DNA from: a delta proteobacterium NaphS2
GTDB taxonomy: Bacteria; Desulfobacterota; DSM-4660; Desulfatiglandales; Desulfatiglandaceae
Length of the DNA stretch: 34,086 nt
Assembly (NCBI GenBank): GCA_000179315.1
Contig: ADZZ01000533.1
Span: 1 to 34,086, forward strand
Reading direction: 5' to 3'
The position numbers were made by a program, and so were the translations under genes. The notes under the pieces were generated by a model. The model was not told the DNA's origin and made no database searches. It worked only from the letters and a program-made list of their open reading frames with translations. Shown one piece after another: positions 24,365-30,841 of the stretch. Numbering within the stretch: position 1 is the first letter of the stretch; each line of letters opens with the position of its first letter.

Positions 24365-25606
24365 CTATTCCTCGTTGACGTCTTCTTCGCGTATTGAAGT
24401 GACGATTTCGTTGTATAATCGAGTTATTATAAGTCGATCTTCAAGCGAAACTTCAAAAATGTCCAGGCAACGGTCAAACACATCGTCCACATCAAGATCA
24501 TCCAGGGTTTCGTGCGTGTGGATCGCCTTGAAGACCCGGTCCATGATGCGATTGTTTTTAATACGCCTTATCTCCATGGATGATCCATCCAGAGACGCTT
24601 CCAACAATTCCCGAAGATTTCCCATGAGATCAGCGCCGGTGTATTCGATCTCCAGCCATGCCCGGCTGCCTGCCTGTTTCAACTGTTCTATTTTTGCGTT
24701 GATCTCATCAAAAGATCCCGTAATCCGTTCCAAAGGCTGAAAGCAGGGAACTTTTATTTCCTCAATGGCCGGTGTGCTGTTGTCATACCGTACAACAATT
24801 ACTTTTTTGTCATTTGTGGCGTCACCGTATCCCATGGGTATGGGTGAGCCGCAGTAGCGAATGCGTTCATCGTTTGCCACACATTGCGGTACGTGCAGAT
24901 GTCCCAGGGCCAGGTAGTCGATGGCGGACGGGAACGCATCCTTTCCCACATGGGCCAAAGAACCGACATAGAGTTCCCTGACACCATCCCCATCAACGGT
25001 TTCACCTCCCGCCGCAAATAGATGGCCCATGGCGACAATGGGCACGTGCCCATATCCTTCCTTTTTGAATCGGGCTTGCTCTTGTTCGGCGATGGCACAG
25101 ACCTCCACGTAGTGATTCATCAGCCCGAGGGCAAGCTTTGCGTTTTTATCATCAATGGATTCGCCGGGTTCGACGGACCGGATATCCCTATCTCTAAGAT
25201 AGGGCACCGCACAAATGATGGCCTCCGGATTCCGCCGGTCATCATTGAGTACGATCACTTCCTCTTCCGGGTGCTTCGTCATCGCCCCCACCACAAACAC
25301 ATTCAGGGCGCGCAGAAGCTCTTTGGGTGCATTCAGAAAGGAGGGGGAGTCATGGTTTCCGGCGATGACCACAATGTGACGGCAGCATGAATTGGCCATC
25401 CTGCAAATAAACCGGTAGTAGAGTTCCTGGGCTCGATTGCTGGGTACGCTGGTATCGAAAACATCCCCGGCAACCAGCAACACATCAATATTTTCTTTTT
25501 CTACGGTATCGCCGAGCCAATTGAGAAATTCCGTGAACTCGTCATAACGTTTTCGGCCGTAAAGAGAACGTCCGAGATGCCAGTCCGATGTATGGAGGAT
25601 CTTCAT
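24365..25606 (-). CDS. sbcD: Exonuclease SbcCD, nuclease subunit SbcD
   Basis: This Mre11-type metallophosphoesterase is the nuclease of the SbcCD complex. The 413-aa protein shows the metal-binding motifs DWH (8-10), GDVFD (47-51) and GNHD (83-86), and the later GHLH-type motif LALGHLHVPQ. A C-terminal capping and SbcC-binding region follows. ATG 25606 gives the conserved N-terminus MKILHTSDWHLG, with GGAG seven bases upstream. It is the first gene of the sbcD-sbcC operon and is divergent from nudC across a 236-base intergenic region. Confidence 0.97.
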   Translation of the reverse strand: MKILHTSDWHLGRSLYGRKRYDEFTEFLNWLGDTVEKENIDVLLVAGDVFDTSVPSNRAQELYYRFICRMANSCCRHIVVIAGNHDSPSFLNAPKELLRALNVFVVGAMTKHPEEEVIVLNDDRRNPEAIICAVPYLRDRDIRSVEPGESIDDKNAKLALGLMNHYVEVCAIAEQEQARFKKEGYGHVPIVAMGHLFAAGGETVDGDGVRELYVGSLAHVGKDAFPSAIDYLALGHLHVPQCVANDERIRYCGSPIPMGYGDATNDKKVIVVRYDNSTPAIEEIKVPCFQPLERITGSFDEINAKIEQLKQAGSRAWLEIEYTGADLMGNLRELLEASLDGSSMEIRRIKNNRIMDRVFKAIHTHETLDDLDVDDVFDRCLDIFEVSLEDRLIITRLYNEIVTSIREEDVNEE

Positions 25607-25740
25607 GGGTTGCTCCGGTAAGATGATTTTTTTGAATCAGTACTGGATTGTTTTGTTAAGGGTACACCATCGTGGTCGGTAACCGCGAGGATACATTACG
25701 GGTTATGTCGGCAAAAAGCAAAAACTTTGTTTATATTTGT

Positions 25741-25758
25741 AGAATGCGCGCGCATTCT
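25741..25758. promoter_or_regulatory. Perfect 18-bp palindrome upstream of nudC
   Basis: AGAATGCGCGCGCATTCT is self-complementary over 18 bases, with a GCGCGC centre. Its last base is the first base of the nudC -35 box, so a protein bound there would affect nudC and perhaps the divergent sbcD. No family of regulator can be named from the site. Confidence 0.6.
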
Positions 25759-25786
25759 TGACACCCATTCACCAGACTGCTATCGG
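25758..25786 (+). promoter_or_regulatory. Probable nudC promoter
   Basis: TTGACA (25758-25763) is followed after 17 bases by TATCGG (25781-25786), a perfect -35 with a weak -10. It lies 56 bases ahead of the nudC ATG. A weak -10 next to a palindrome is compatible with a regulated promoter. Confidence 0.4.
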
Positions 25787-25842
25787 TAACTGAAAACAAC
25801 GATTGCGGCAAGGACACCGCTTGAGACAAAGGAGTCAAATAC

Positions 25843-26655
25843 ATGACGTTTGTATCCACTGCCAGACCGCCCCTCACACCCATGGAAAAGGCTTTTTGGT
25901 TTTTGTTTCAAAAGCAGCACTTATGGGTTATTCAGAAGGGGGAACAGATTCGAATTCCGGAAACTTCGGATCTGGAAAAGTCCAACCTGACTCCTCCGGG
26001 GGAGTACTTTTTCGGTATGCTGAATGGTCAACCCTGCTATGCGGCGGAAATGGAGGCGGACCAGGTGATTCCTGAAGCTTTCAGCCGGATGGAACTGCGT
26101 CAGGTATTTCGGCGGTTTGAATCGGATTTTGTTCAGGCGGCGGGATTGGCCGGTCATTTGCTGGCATGGCACCGAAATCACCGGTATTGCAGTCGTTGCG
26201 GAAAAGCGAATGAGGACAAAGAAGACGAACGGGCCAAGATTTGTCCCACGTGCGGTTTGGTCAACTACCCGCGGCTTTCACCGGCCATTATTGTGGCGGT
26301 GGTAAGGGACGGGAAGCTTTTGCTGGCCCGTTCCCCCCGGTTTCCGGAGGCCTTTTACAGCGTGCTGGCAGGGTTTGTGGAACCGGGTGAAACCCTTGAA
26401 CATTGCGTTCGAAGAGAAGTGTTCGAGGAAGTGGGGATTTCCGTCAAAAACATTCGCTATTTCGGTAGCCAGCCCTGGCCGTTTCCAGATTCCCTCATGC
26501 TCGGTTTTACCGCGGAATACGCGGGCGGTGAAATCAAGGAAGACGGTGTTGAAATTTCCCACGCGGACTGGTATTCCCCGGACGGCCTTCCGCGAGTCCC
26601 CCCCAAGATCAGTATTGCGCGGAAATTGATCGATTGGTTCGTGAATAATGATTAA
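25843..26655 (+). CDS. nudC: NAD+/NADH diphosphatase (NudC), also an RNA de-NADding enzyme family
   Basis: NudC cleaves NAD(H) to NMN(H) and AMP, and in E. coli removes NAD caps from RNA. The 270-aa protein has an N-terminal domain and a four-Cys zinc ribbon (Cys116, 119, 134, 137). The Nudix box GFVEPGETLEHCVRREVFEEVGI falls at 177-199, with catalytic glutamates in REVFEEVG. The NudC-specific SQPWPFPDS signature is at 209-217. ATG 25843 is chosen because AAAGGAG lies 9 bases upstream. It is transcribed divergently from sbcD. Its stop codon overlaps that of the convergent NFACT-R gene: the last four bases are shared. Confidence 0.96.
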   Translation: MTFVSTARPPLTPMEKAFWFLFQKQHLWVIQKGEQIRIPETSDLEKSNLTPPGEYFFGMLNGQPCYAAEMEADQVIPEAFSRMELRQVFRRFESDFVQAAGLAGHLLAWHRNHRYCSRCGKANEDKEDERAKICPTCGLVNYPRLSPAIIVAVVRDGKLLLARSPRFPEAFYSVLAGFVEPGETLEHCVRREVFEEVGISVKNIRYFGSQPWPFPDSLMLGFTAEYAGGEIKEDGVEISHADWYSPDGLPRVPPKISIARKLIDWFVNND

Positions 26656-27035
26656 ACGCCATCGGATCGGGGTAATGCGGGCCGCACTTTCAACGTGATT
26701 TCTTTGCGAATTTGCACCAATCCCGGCTTGGCGCCTTTGGGTTTGGTAACGTACCGCGCCTGGGTACATGAAACCGGAACGATGCCGCCATGACGCGCCT
26801 TGCTGTAGTAGGCGGCCACGGCGGCCGCCCCTTTGAGAGTCGCCCGGTCGGGTTCTCCGGTGGTACCGGCCCTCAGCACCACGTGGCTGCCGGGCATGCC
26901 GCGAACATGAAACCAGTAATCGTTGGGCTTTGCCCGTTTAAGACTCAGGTAATCGTTGTCCACGTCTGTTTTTCCGGCAAACACTTTCCATCCGCCCGGC
27001 AGTTCATGTTCAATGATATTGTGCTGTACTGCCAA
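26652..27035 (-). CDS. Stand-alone NFACT-R (DUF814) RNA-binding domain protein
   Basis: The 127-aa product is essentially one NFACT-R domain, the C-terminal domain of RqcH/Rqc2/FbpA proteins, which bind tRNA and the 50S ribosome in quality control of stalled chains. The diagnostic stretch is FAGKTDVDNDYL, NDYWFHVRGMPGSHVVLR and AAAVAAYYSKAR. The other RqcH domains (NFACT-N, HhH, coiled coil) are absent. No ATG fits. A TTG at 27035, five bases after the stop of the upstream gene, gives a protein beginning just before the domain, and no Shine-Dalgarno is visible. The frame stays open further upstream, but that part overlaps the 121-aa gene in another frame and does not look like protein. It is probably translated by coupling to that gene. 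Confidence 0.82.
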   Translation of the reverse strand: MAVQHNIIEHELPGGWKVFAGKTDVDNDYLSLKRAKPNDYWFHVRGMPGSHVVLRAGTTGEPDRATLKGAAAVAAYYSKARHGGIVPVSCTQARYVTKPKGAKPGLVQIRKEITLKVRPALPRSDGV

Positions 27036-27040
27036 AGCGC

Positions 27041-27406
27041 TTACCGGCCGGGGGTAATGATCCGGGATTCGTTCGCCTTGTCGGCAGCCTGTTGCTGTTC
27101 CTGCGCTTTTTTCATCCTTTCCACCATTTCTTCCAAGGCATTTTTCATGGCGCCGGGAAACTCCTCCATGGCCTGTTCCAGGGTGGTGGCCTTCAACGGG
27201 GCCTGAAGGGGGACGAGCCCTTGCGGTGAATGGAGCTGGGTGTGTCCAACGTAGATCTTCGGACGGGTTTTGTCTTCGGTGCCGTCCGCATTGATGGGTT
27301 TGAGGCATCTGATGGCGCCGACCTTGAGATCCGTAACGGATTCTTCAAGGCACAGGTTTTTGCGGTCGAAGTTAAAATCGATTTGGTCAGGACTGCTACC
27401 GTTCAT
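27041..27406 (-). CDS. Small protein of unknown function, 121 aa, coupled to the NFACT-R gene
   Basis: I do not recognise a named family. The protein is soluble, with no signal peptide or membrane segment. An N-terminal part has beta character (residues 12-70, with CLEESVTDLKVGAIRCLKPI and KIYVGHTQL). A C-terminal helix, rich in Glu, Lys, Met and Gln (about 75-110), could form a coiled coil. ATG 27406 is chosen because GGGAG lies eight bases upstream; the frame extends further to 27454 without a ribosome binding site. Its stop is 5 bases before the TTG start of the NFACT-R gene. The tight spacing suggests one operon and perhaps a shared role in RNA or ribosome binding (inference). Confidence 0.75.
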   Translation of the reverse strand: MNGSSPDQIDFNFDRKNLCLEESVTDLKVGAIRCLKPINADGTEDKTRPKIYVGHTQLHSPQGLVPLQAPLKATTLEQAMEEFPGAMKNALEEMVERMKKAQEQQQAADKANESRIITPGR

Positions 27407-27559
27407 TATGTTTTCTCCCTGATATTTTTGCCGAACCACGGTGGTATACGGCATTTTACGAAAAGGTCAGCACCCAAGTAACATGGCATGGGGGAAATTG
27501 CAACCCCTTGCCGGAGCTCGAAAATCGGGACCGGGTGTTTGTCGGGATTTTTGGCGCAA

Positions 27560-27600
27560 CCGGAAGGGGACAACGTTTTCGGGTGAAAACGCTTTTCCGG
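27560..27600 (-). terminator. Hairpin 22 bases after murI, possible transcript end
   Basis: CGTTTTC (27574-27580) and GAAAACG (27585-27591) form a perfect 7-bp stem with loop GGGT. CCGGAA (27560-27565) and TTCCGG (27595-27600) form an outer stem. There is no T-run after it on the minus strand, so it may be a Rho-dependent or stabilising 3' structure and not a simple intrinsic terminator. The rest of 27407-27622 shows no gene. Confidence 0.4.
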
Positions 27601-27622
27601 GATGCCGTGTTTTATCTTTCAG

Positions 27623-28441
27623 TCAGCACGGGTGATCCACCAGCGCTCGTTTTACGGACGGCATGTTATAGTGAAGGAATTTCTCGCCGACGATCTGGAA
27701 TTTTAAGGGATCATCCGTGGTGCAACAGGCAAGGTTTCTGTTATCGGGGATTCGGGTTTCGATTTCCGGATGCCGATTCAGATAGTCTTTAAGCTTGGCG
27801 GCGATGATTTCGGGGCCGTTTAACACGCGGCAGTTTTTTCCCATGATGCGGGCAATATCTTTTTCCAGAAATGAATAGTGGGTGCACCCCAGGATGAGGG
27901 TGTCGATCTGTTTTCGTTTCAGCCGGGAGAGGTACTTTTTGAGGATCATGTTGGATTCCGGTTTTCCCACCCAACCCTCTTCCACCAGGGGGACCAGAAG
28001 GGGACATGCCTGCGTAAAGATCTTGACGCCGGGATTCAGTTTCCGAATTTCTTCTTCATAGACGCGTGAATCAATGGTCGCTTGTGTCCCGATAACGCCA
28101 ATTCTCCCGTAACGCGTGGATGCAACGGCGGATTCTGCCAGCGGAATCACAACCCCCAAAACACGGCGATTGGGATGGTTTTCCGGCAGCCATTCCTGCT
28201 GGATTTTTCTAAGGGCCTTGGTGGAGGCGGTGTTGCACGCAAGGATAATCAGAACACATCCTTTGCTGAACAAAAAGCGTACCGCCTGGCGGGTGTAATT
28301 ATAAATAACCTCCTGGCTCTTGTTCCCATAAGGGGTGCGGGCGCTGTCGCCCAGATAAAGATAGTCATATTCCGGGAGCGATTTCAAAAATGCACCCAAA
28401 ATGGTGAGTCCGCCGAATCCCGAATCAAAAACGCCGATCAT
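27623..28441 (-). CDS. murI: Glutamate racemase
   Basis: MurI converts L-glutamate to D-glutamate for peptidoglycan. The 272-aa protein begins MIGVFDSGFGGLTIL, with catalytic Asp and the phosphate-binding SGFGG loop. It has both catalytic cysteines, in ILACNTAST (near residue 71) and LILGCTHYSFLE (near 182). Length and motif spacing are normal. ATG 28441 has GGAGG ten bases upstream. It is divergent from htpG and stands alone on its strand. A hairpin follows its stop. Confidence 0.97.
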   Translation of the reverse strand: MIGVFDSGFGGLTILGAFLKSLPEYDYLYLGDSARTPYGNKSQEVIYNYTRQAVRFLFSKGCVLIILACNTASTKALRKIQQEWLPENHPNRRVLGVVIPLAESAVASTRYGRIGVIGTQATIDSRVYEEEIRKLNPGVKIFTQACPLLVPLVEEGWVGKPESNMILKKYLSRLKRKQIDTLILGCTHYSFLEKDIARIMGKNCRVLNGPEIIAAKLKDYLNRHPEIETRIPDNRNLACCTTDDPLKFQIVGEKFLHYNMPSVKRALVDHPC

Positions 28442-28586
28442 GTTGCCATGGCCTCCGAATTAATAATCAGAAAGAGTGGTGATCTATGAATCCAGGTTTC
28501 CTCCCGGCGACCCGGATCTGTCAAGCAAAAAATTGTCTACGCCAACCATAAAGTCGCTTCCTTCCATAAACGGTTTTTTGCGAGGG

Positions 28587-28618
28587 CTTGACATCTCAAA
28601 ATTTGCGCTCATTTTATT
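28587..28618 (+). promoter_or_regulatory. htpG promoter, possibly heat-shock type
   Basis: The sequence fits a sigma-70 promoter: TTGACA (28588-28593), 18 bases, TTTTAT (28612-28617). It also partly fits a sigma-32 promoter: CTTGAC, 14 bases, GCTCATTT, compared with CTTGAA and CCCCATNT. The dual fit is plausible for a heat-shock chaperone gene. The ATG of htpG is about 65 bases downstream. No CIRCE element is seen. Confidence 0.45.
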
Positions 28619-28682
28619 AGGGAAAAAAATTCTGTAACATTTTTTATGAATAAATGAGAGCATTATTGAAAGAGGTGATCGT

Positions 28683-30620
28683 ATGGCAGGAAAACAGGAA
28701 ACCCACCAATTTAAAACGGAAATTCAGCAGCTACTCAACCTTATTATCAATTCTTTGTATTCCAACCGGGACATTTTTTTGAGGGAATTGATTTCCAATT
28801 CATCGGATGCCATTGACCGGCTACGGTTTAAAGCCCAAACCGATGCGGATATTATGGGTGATGACACGGAGTTTTTCATTCGAATCACCCCGGACAAGGA
28901 AAAAAGGACCCTTGAAATTTCCGACAACGGCATCGGCATGACCTATGATGAAGTGATGGAAAATATCGGTACCATTGCCAAGAGTGGCACATCGGCCTTC
29001 CTGGAAGCCCTTGAGAGTTCCAAAAAAGGGGACACGCTGGCGCCCGATCTCATCGGCAAATTCGGCGTCGGCTTCTACAGCGCCTTCATTGTAGCCGACA
29101 AGGTAACGCTGACCAGCAAGGCTGCCGGTTCGGACACCGCCGTTCGCTGGGAGTCCAAGGGAGATGGTTCCTATACCATTGAAGAGGTGGAAAAGGAAAA
29201 GCGGGGAACCACCATTCTGCTCGCGCTGAAATCACCCGAGGAGAAGGAAGACGACGATTATACCGACGAATGGGTGATTCGGCAGACCGTTAAAAAGCAT
29301 TCGGATTTTGTAAGATACCCCATTGTGATGGAGGTGGACAAAACCGAGGATATTCCCGAGGCGGAGCAGGTGAAGGACAAGGATGGCAAAGCCACTTCAA
29401 CCACACGGAAAGTCAGGAAAGACGAAACCCTCAATTCCAGGAAAGCCATCTGGACCCGTTCCAAGAGTGAAATCAAGGAGGAGGAGTACAACGAATTTTA
29501 CAAGCACATCAGCCATGATTGGAATGATCCCCTTTCCCACATCCATGTGAAGCTGGAAGGGGTTGTAGAATATACCATGCTGCTTTACATTCCGGAAAAA
29601 GTCCCCTTTGATTTTTTCACGGTGGAACGAAAACACGGTATCCGGCTTTTTTCAAGGCGTGTGTTCATAATGGAGAACTGCAAGGACTTGATTCCCGACT
29701 ACCTGCGCTTTGTCAAAGGGGTCGTGGATGCCATGGACCTGAACCTGAATGTCAGCCGGGAAATATTGCAGCAAGACAAGATGGTGCGCAATATTCGAAA
29801 GAACATCATCAAGAATGTGCTGAACCATCTCTCCGAGATGGGCAAGGAAAAGTACGAAAAATTCTTTGATGCTTTCGGTATGGTGCTCAAGGAGGGTATT
29901 CATTCCGATTGGGACAACAAGGACAAAATTTCGGATCTGGTACGTTACAAGACCACCAAATCGGATGGCGCGTATGTGTCCCTCAAGGACTATGTGATCC
30001 GTATGAAACCGGATCAGAAAGAGATCTACTACATTACCGGTGAAAATATGAGCACTTTGATCAACAGTCCCCACCTGGAGAAGCTGAAAGACAAGGACTT
30101 TGAAGTGCTGCTCATGACCGACCCCATCGACGAATGGGTGGTGCAGGCCCTCACGGAATATGAGAAAAAACCCCTTGTGAGTGCTGAAAAAGGGGATTTG
30201 AAGATCGATGATGAAAAGAAGGAGGAGAAGGAGGAAAAGGTGAAAGCGCTCGATTCCCTCTTTGAATTCATCAAGACCGAACTGGCGGAGAAAATCAAGG
30301 AAGTGCGGCCTTCAACGCGCCTGAAGGATTCCGTGGCCTGCTTATCCGGCGATGAAGGGGAGATGAGCGCCTACATGGAAAAAATCATGAAGGCCACGGG
30401 AAATGCCGGTCCCGATGCAAAACGGGTTTTGGAGTTGAACGTGGACCATCCCGCCATTACCAAAATGAAGGAACTGTTTGAAAAGGATAAGAAAGACATT
30501 CGCCTGAAAGATTACAGCCAATTGTTGCTTGATATGGCTGTCATCGGCGAGGGCGGCAAAATCGAGAACCCCTCCCGCTTTAACAAGCAGGTGGGTGAAC
30601 TGCTCTCAGGCGCCATCTAA
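28683..30620 (+). CDS. htpG: Molecular chaperone HtpG (bacterial Hsp90)
   Basis: HtpG is a dimeric, ATP-driven cytoplasmic chaperone. The 645-aa protein starts with the family hallmark [21 protein letters not shown]. Its N-terminal GHKL ATPase motifs are [22 protein letters not shown] and [11 protein letters not shown]. The middle domain contains the conserved NVSREILQQ segment, and the C-terminal dimerisation domain follows. A charged linker near 505-525 ([14 protein letters not shown]) is slightly longer than in E. coli, which fits the extra length over its 624 aa. ATG 28683 has GAGGTGA upstream at good spacing. A strong terminator follows the gene. Confidence 0.98.
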   Translation: MAGKQETHQFKTEIQQLLNLIINSLYSNRDIFLRELISNSSDAIDRLRFKAQTDADIMGDDTEFFIRITPDKEKRTLEISDNGIGMTYDEVMENIGTIAKSGTSAFLEALESSKKGDTLAPDLIGKFGVGFYSAFIVADKVTLTSKAAGSDTAVRWESKGDGSYTIEEVEKEKRGTTILLALKSPEEKEDDDYTDEWVIRQTVKKHSDFVRYPIVMEVDKTEDIPEAEQVKDKDGKATSTTRKVRKDETLNSRKAIWTRSKSEIKEEEYNEFYKHISHDWNDPLSHIHVKLEGVVEYTMLLYIPEKVPFDFFTVERKHGIRLFSRRVFIMENCKDLIPDYLRFVKGVVDAMDLNLNVSREILQQDKMVRNIRKNIIKNVLNHLSEMGKEKYEKFFDAFGMVLKEGIHSDWDNKDKISDLVRYKTTKSDGAYVSLKDYVIRMKPDQKEIYYITGENMSTLINSPHLEKLKDKDFEVLLMTDPIDEWVVQALTEYEKKPLVSAEKGDLKIDDEKKEEKEEKVKALDSLFEFIKTELAEKIKEVRPSTRLKDSVACLSGDEGEMSAYMEKIMKATGNAGPDAKRVLELNVDHPAITKMKELFEKDKKDIRLKDYSQLLLDMAVIGEGGKIENPSRFNKQVGELLSGAI

Positions 30621-30640
30621 ATTTACCTTATTCATTCCCT

Positions 30641-30686
30641 CCCATAAAGCGGCCGTCCTTCTTAAAGGACGGCCGTTTGTTATGGG
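30641..30686 (+). terminator. Strong intrinsic terminator after htpG
   Basis: CGGCCGTCCTT (30650-30660) and AAGGACGGCCG (30665-30675) form a perfect 11-bp stem with loop CTTA, followed by TTTGTT. Outer arms CCCATAA (30641-30647) and TTATGGG (30680-30686) extend it. It starts 20 bases after the htpG stop codon. Confidence 0.88.
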
Positions 30687-30724
30687 TTGGTTAGGATCAT
30701 TCAAGCTTGGATTCTCGTAAGCGA

Positions 30725-30753
30725 TTGACACCATAATTCAGAAATAATAAAAA
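30725..30753 (+). promoter_or_regulatory. Probable promoter of the SNF2 helicase gene
   Basis: TTGACA (30725-30730) is followed after 17 bases by TAAAAA (30748-30753). It lies after the htpG terminator and about 90 bases ahead of the helicase ATG. Confidence 0.4.
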
Positions 30754-30841
30754 CCTGTTTATTTGCCGTGAACTACGCGAATGTTTTGAGCAAACCGGAG
30801 TTACGAGTTTTTTGAGAATATTTTAGTTGGAGAAGAAAAGA

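Noticed and set aside
27036-27308. Longer version of the NFACT-R protein starting at 27308
   Set aside because: The added 91 residues overlap the 121-aa gene in another frame and are rich in Pro, Arg, His and Gly, as a shadow frame would be. Similarity to NFACT-R begins only after 27035.
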